Positions 5,025 to 8,223 of a stretch of DNA of 8,223 nucleotides are shown here, piece after piece. The position numbers and the translations under genes were made by a program. The stretch spans positions 1 to 8,223 of the forward strand of contig WAMH01000230.1 of assembly GCA_015522395.1 (NCBI GenBank), in the 5' to 3' direction. The notes beneath the pieces are model-generated. The model worked only from the letters and a program-made list of their open reading frames with translations. It made no database searches and had not been told where the DNA came from. The stretch comes from Thermococcus sp. Its GTDB lineage: Archaea > Methanobacteriota_B > Thermococci > Thermococcales > Thermococcaceae. How positions within the stretch are numbered: the stretch's first letter is position 1; the number at the start of each line of letters is the position of its first letter.

Positions 5025-6320
5025 ATGGAGGGGATTTCCAAGGGGATAGATGACCGAACCGCTGAGATGGCGGTGGTAGGTCTTGGCTATATAGGTCTCC
5101 CAACGGCCATAATGTTCGCCAACTCAGGATTCAACGTCATCGGTTACGAGGTAAGGAAAGAGGTCGTCGATAGAATAAACTCCGGAAGGGCACACATCGT
5201 GGAGCCGGAGATAGACGAGCTTCTAAAGAAGGCTGTTGAAAGCGGAAGGTTGAAGGCCACTTCCAACCCGGAGGATATACGGGGCAAGGAAGCCTACATA
5301 ATCTGCGTCCAGACGCCCCTCAACGAGGACAAGACGCCAAACCTGAGCTATCTCGAGAGCGCGGTTAAAACCGTTGCGAGGGCCATGAAGAAAGGCTCAC
5401 TGGTCGTCATCGAGAGCACGGTCCCCCCGCTCACCACAGCTAAGATGGCGAGGCTCATCGAGGAGATTACCGGCCTCAAAGCAGGTGAGGACTTCTACAT
5501 GGTCCACGCCCCGGAACGAGTGATGCCGGGCAGGATCTTCAAGGAACTTGTCTACAACTCGCGCATATTCGGCGGGATAACACCGGAGAGTGCAGAGCTG
5601 GCGGAGAAGCTCTACCGGGCATTTGTGAAGGGTCAGACCTTTAAGACCAGCTCAACCGTCAGCGAGGTCGTCAAGCTCATGGAGAACACCTTCAGGGACG
5701 TGAACATTGCTCTGGCCAACGAGTTCGCTCATCTGGCACATCAGTACGGCATAAACGTCTTCGAGGCGATAGATCTGGCCAACACCCATCCGCGCGTGAA
5801 CATACACACCCCCGGAATAGGCGTTGGCGGCCACTGCCTGCCGAAGGACTCCCATCTCCTCGTCTGGCCAGCGAAAGACGACTTCGGTCTGATAAGGCTC
5901 GCGAGAGAAATAAACGACGGCATGCCCCTCCTGGCGAAGGATCTGCTCTTTGAGGCGTTTAAGGCCGCCAACCTGCCGCCGGGGAGGGCAGTCGTGGCGG
6001 TTCTCGGATTGGCCTACAAGGGCGACAGCGACGACACGAGAAACTCCCCAGCCAAGGCCTTCGTGGAAGCCATTGAGGGGGATGTTAAGGAGGTGAGAAC
6101 CTACGACCCCTTCGTTGGGGGAACGCACGGTAGCGTTGAAGATGCACTCAAGGGCGCCGACGCTGCGGTTATAGCAACGGACCATTCAGAGTTCAGATCC
6201 CTCAACTGGGAAGGGCTTGGAAGCCGGATGCGCACAAGGATTCTCATAGACGGGAGGCACGTCATTAAAGAACCGCCCGAGGGGTTCATTTTTAAGGGTA
6301 TAGGGAGGGGTGACTGTTGA
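5025..6320 (+). CDS. wecC: UDP-N-acetyl-D-mannosamine dehydrogenase (UDP-ManNAc 6-dehydrogenase)
   Basis: This NAD-dependent cytoplasmic enzyme oxidises UDP-ManNAc twice at C6 to UDP-ManNAcA. The 431-residue product has the three domains of nucleotide-sugar dehydrogenases. The N-terminal Rossmann domain has the NAD motif VVGLGYIGLP (17-26), ESTVPP (130-135) and the WecC-type APERVMPGRIFKEL. The central helical domain includes NTFRDVNIALANE. The catalytic cysteine is Cys271 in VGGHCLPKDSHLL. The C-terminal UDP-binding domain begins near VLGLAYKGDSDDTRNSP. Wording around PERV.PGR, together with wecB next door, favours UDP-ManNAc over UDP-Glc or UDP-GalNAc as substrate. ATG 5025 is chosen over an in-frame GTG at 5016 because AAGGTGG covers the GTG and sits 5 nt from the ATG. 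Its TGA overlaps the TTG start of wecB. Product family is certain; substrate is strong inference. Confidence 0.93.
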   Translation: MEGISKGIDDRTAEMAVVGLGYIGLPTAIMFANSGFNVIGYEVRKEVVDRINSGRAHIVEPEIDELLKKAVESGRLKATSNPEDIRGKEAYIICVQTPLNEDKTPNLSYLESAVKTVARAMKKGSLVVIESTVPPLTTAKMARLIEEITGLKAGEDFYMVHAPERVMPGRIFKELVYNSRIFGGITPESAELAEKLYRAFVKGQTFKTSSTVSEVVKLMENTFRDVNIALANEFAHLAHQYGINVFEAIDLANTHPRVNIHTPGIGVGGHCLPKDSHLLVWPAKDDFGLIRLAREINDGMPLLAKDLLFEAFKAANLPPGRAVVAVLGLAYKGDSDDTRNSPAKAFVEAIEGDVKEVRTYDPFVGGTHGSVEDALKGADAAVIATDHSEFRSLNWEGLGSRMRTRILIDGRHVIKEPPEGFIFKGIGRGDC

Positions 6321-7450
6321 AGCCGGCCTTCGTCTTCGGCACTAGGCCGGAGATAATAAAGCTCGCCCCGGTGATAAGAGCGTTTCTGGATAGGGGCGTG
6401 AAACCCCTTCTAATCCACACCGGGCAGCACTACGATTACGAGATGAGCGCGGTTTTTCTGAAGGAGCTCGAGCTTCCGCCTATTGACCACCACCTCGAGG
6501 TCGGCTCCGGAACCCAGGCGGAGCAGACGGGAACGGCGATGATAAAGGTTGAGAGGGTCCTGATGGAGGAAAAGCCCGACGTGACCCTCGTGCAGGGCGA
6601 CACCAACACGGTTTTAGCGGGGGCTCTTGCGAGCGTCAAGCTGAAAATCCCTGTGGCACACGTTGAAGCCGGACTGAGGAGCTTTGACCGGACGATGCCG
6701 GAGGAGATAAACCGGGTTCTTGCCGATCACGCGAGCGACGTGCTCTTCCCGCCGACGGAAGAAGCGAAGAGGAACTTAGAGCGCGAGGGAATAACGGAGA
6801 ACGTTTACGTAGTTGGCAACACGGTTGTCGATGCGGTTTTACAGAACGCCGAGGTGGCGGAGAAGAAAAGCGACGTTTTAGAGCGTTTCGGGCTTGAATC
6901 AAAGGGGTACATCCTCATCACCGCCCATCGTGCGGAGAACACCGACAGCAGGGAGAACTTGAGAAAGCTGGTCGAAATCCTCGAGGGCCTTCCAATTAGA
7001 GCGGTCTACCCGATGCACCCGCGCACGAGGAACCGGCTTAAGGGGTTCGGCCTGCTGGAGAGAGTCGAAAACATAGAGAACCTGACAATCACGAAGCCCC
7101 TCGGCTACCTTGACTTCCTCAGGCTCGAAAAAAACGCCTTCGCGATAATGACGGACTCGGGCGGAATACAAGAGGAAGCGATAATCCTCAACGTGCCCTG
7201 CCTGACGCTCCGCTACAACACTGAGAGGCCGGAGACGGTTAAAGCCGGCGGAAACGTTCTGGTCGGCCTTGAGAAGGAGAGGGCAATGGACTATCTGAGG
7301 CGGCTGATGGAAGACAGGGAGTTCTACGAGAGAATGGCCAAAGCTAAAAATCCCTTCGGCGATGGAAAGGCTGGGAAAAGAATAGCGGAAATCCTGCTGG
7401 AGCTTTATGAGGCAGGGAAACTAAAGGTGGGGAGCTCAAGGTTCATTTGA
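6317..7450 (+). CDS. wecB: UDP-N-acetylglucosamine 2-epimerase (non-hydrolysing)
   Basis: The enzyme interconverts UDP-GlcNAc and UDP-ManNAc in the cytoplasm and supplies the substrate of WecC. The 377-residue product is full length and has the GT-B fold motifs in order: FGTRPEIIKLAPVI (7-20), TGQHYDYEM (35-43), VQGDTNTVLAGALAS (92-106), HVEAGLRS (115-122), MPEEINR (127-133), VVGNTVVD (165-172), ITAHRAEN (201-208), YPMHPRTR (231-238) and DSGGIQEEA (280-288). Asp95, Glu117, Glu130 and His204 line up with the residues known as catalytic in bacterial enzymes (Asp95, Glu117, Glu131 and His213 in E. coli). The start is TTG, overlapping the wecC stop in TTGA, with GGGAGGGGTGA just upstream; no ATG occurs before the conserved GTRPE segment, so TTG is the only sensible start. 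Translation is probably coupled to wecC. The last 15 bp overlap the convergent secreted-protein gene. Confidence 0.95.
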   Translation: MKPAFVFGTRPEIIKLAPVIRAFLDRGVKPLLIHTGQHYDYEMSAVFLKELELPPIDHHLEVGSGTQAEQTGTAMIKVERVLMEEKPDVTLVQGDTNTVLAGALASVKLKIPVAHVEAGLRSFDRTMPEEINRVLADHASDVLFPPTEEAKRNLEREGITENVYVVGNTVVDAVLQNAEVAEKKSDVLERFGLESKGYILITAHRAENTDSRENLRKLVEILEGLPIRAVYPMHPRTRNRLKGFGLLERVENIENLTITKPLGYLDFLRLEKNAFAIMTDSGGIQEEAIILNVPCLTLRYNTERPETVKAGGNVLVGLEKERAMDYLRRLMEDREFYERMAKAKNPFGDGKAGKRIAEILLELYEAGKLKVGSSRFI

Positions 7451-8113
7451 CTCGTCACTTTTGATGAAGTTGTCGAGCTGTGATGCTATCTCGTTGGCAA
7501 TCATCTCGTAGGGGTTTCCACTCTTCAATTTTCCGACCTTTGCTTTTAGATTCCACCAGTAGGCTACATCGCAGGTCTGATTGGCTATCTTCAGCTTGGT
7601 TAGCCTTCCCATGCTGGCTCCACAGAACTTATCGGCTGATTTTGATATCTCCGTTGCAGAGAAAACCAGACCGCTGTTTATAACTTCAACCGCGGACTCT
7701 GCATCGCCTGCGTAGGAGTAGTAGAGTATCCCCGAGATGGAACGCTCCTCGGTTAGCAGGTAGTCTGCCCGGCTGATAACAGGTGCATAGAAAAGAACAA
7801 CCCTGCCCTTGAGGTCATACGCTGTGATGTTCTGGGCAATCACGGGTTTAAGACCGTGCTTTCTGACAACAGCCACGAGTGCGCTCTGAATGTATCCTTC
7901 ATACGGCTTGGGAGCCCAGACCGCTATGTAAACTACATTGGGGTTCTCCGGGGCGCTCTTCCAGCCGTAGTTATTGTCAACTGTCGTGGTCTTTCCGTGT
8001 TGGACTCCCCCCGAAACGTCTGAGATAACGTAGGACTCGCTGGCCATTGCCACCCCAACCACGGATGCCACCAAAATTAAGAGTATTCCTCCAACTAAAA
8101 GAAGGCGCCTCAT
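7436..8113 (-). CDS. Secreted or membrane-anchored protein of unknown function
   Basis: I do not recognise this 225-residue protein. From the ATG at 8113 it begins MRR followed by a long hydrophobic stretch (about 4-23) and a plausible cleavage site after AMA (22-24), so it is likely exported or held by an uncleaved N-terminal helix. The mature part is mixed alpha/beta in appearance: VVYIAVWAPKPY (60-71), a helix containing SALVAVVRKHG, and GRVVLFYAPV (103-112). It has two cysteines (164, 181) that could form a disulfide and two N-glycosylation sequons, NIT at 95 and NQT at 178. ATG 8113 is chosen over an upstream start at 8164 because GGTGAGGG precedes it and the TATA box (8146-8152) lies between the two. 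It is convergent with wecB (15-bp overlap). A structural role at the cell surface is possible but unsupported. Confidence 0.75.
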   Translation of the reverse strand: MRRLLLVGGILLILVASVVGVAMASESYVISDVSGGVQHGKTTTVDNNYGWKSAPENPNVVYIAVWAPKPYEGYIQSALVAVVRKHGLKPVIAQNITAYDLKGRVVLFYAPVISRADYLLTEERSISGILYYSYAGDAESAVEVINSGLVFSATEISKSADKFCGASMGRLTKLKIANQTCDVAYWWNLKAKVGKLKSGNPYEMIANEIASQLDNFIKSDESNEP

Positions 8114-8145
8114 TTCCCTCACCGATGTGTAATTGTGGTAAACAG

Positions 8146-8152
8146 TTAAAAA
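8146..8152 (-). promoter_or_regulatory. TATA box of the secreted-protein gene
   Basis: The minus strand reads TTTTTAA, centred 36 bases before the ATG at 8113, with a purine-rich GAGAAACG just upstream as BRE. Expected leader is about 10 nt and contains GGTGAGGG. The surrounding GTTTTTAAC also fits GTTn3AAC. Confidence 0.6.
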
Positions 8153-8160
8153 CGTTTCTC

Positions 8161-8223
8161 TCACACTTCAGTTCCAATGTAAATCCCATGCCTTGTCCTG
8201 ACGATTCTCACCCTAATCCTGTC
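8161..8223 (-). CDS. C-terminal end of an unrecognised protein, cut by the window edge
   Basis: Read on the minus strand from base 8223, 20 sense codons (DRIRVRIVRTRHGIYIGTEV) run into a TGA at 8161-8163. The composition, basic with alternating Ile/Val, looks like real Thermococcales protein, with ATT, AGG, AGA and GTC codons as in the neighbours. The stop falls 8 bases before the TATA box of the next minus-strand gene, the close packing expected here. Twenty codons without a stop is not much evidence alone, and the family cannot be told. Confidence 0.5.
   Translation of the reverse strand, partial: DRIRVRIVRTRHGIYIGTEV

Noticed and set aside
5652..6185. 177-codon minus-strand frame opposite wecC
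   Set aside because: It is antisense to the conserved catalytic and UDP-binding parts of WecC, with no start signals.
1..8223. Mobile element, CRISPR array, tRNA/rRNA genes, defence system
   Set aside because: No direct repeat-spacer pattern, transposase motif, terminal inverted repeats, tRNA cloverleaf or rRNA sequence was seen on either strand; the genes are ordinary chromosomal ones.

Overview
The window looks like chromosomal DNA of a hyperthermophilic archaeon of the Thermococcales, most likely Thermococcus. This rests on the protein set (archaeal-type ArgS, archaeal AAA+ ATPase, stand-alone lipoate ligase C-terminal domain, DUF354 protein), on heavy use of AGG/AGA Arg and ATA Ile codons, on GGTGA-type ribosome binding sites, on A/T-rich TATA boxes about 35 bases before start codons (implying leaders of about 10 nt), and on very tight gene packing. 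No species was identified by search.

Layout, left to right. (1) The 3' part of an archaeal AAA+ ATPase gene (+), whose Walker A region lies outside the window. (2) argS (-), complete and convergent with the ATPase gene, with 1 nt between them. (3) A short argS/lipoate-ligase intergenic region holding one near-symmetric TATA box that appears to serve both directions, next to a perfect 12-bp palindrome. (4) A two-gene + strand unit: a 92-aa lipoate-protein ligase C-terminal-domain protein and a five-helix SpoIIM-family membrane protein. (5) A DUF354 GT-B-like protein (-), whose 3' end overlaps the SpoIIM gene by 69 bp. (6) A 250-bp A/T-richer spacer with outward promoters for the DUF354 gene and the wec genes, three copies of a shared 13-mer (CGTTTTNNGNAAA) each next to a TATA-like box, and one TATA box with no assigned gene. 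(7) wecC-wecB (+), overlapping by 4 nt: UDP-ManNAc dehydrogenase and non-hydrolysing UDP-GlcNAc 2-epimerase. (8) A secreted protein of unknown function (-), overlapping the wecB end by 15 bp. (9) At the right edge, the last 20 codons of an unrecognised minus-strand gene.

How the genes work together. WecB converts UDP-GlcNAc to UDP-ManNAc and WecC oxidises it to UDP-ManNAcA, a donor for surface glycans or N-glycans. The DUF354 protein is divergently transcribed from wecCB with a shared upstream promoter element, so it is a good candidate for the same glycan pathway. ArgS and the lipoate ligase domain are housekeeping functions that share a promoter region. No RNA gene, insertion sequence, CRISPR array or prophage was seen. 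The most interesting structure is regulatory: the three-copy promoter-proximal motif in the DUF354/wecC spacer and the palindrome in the argS bidirectional promoter.
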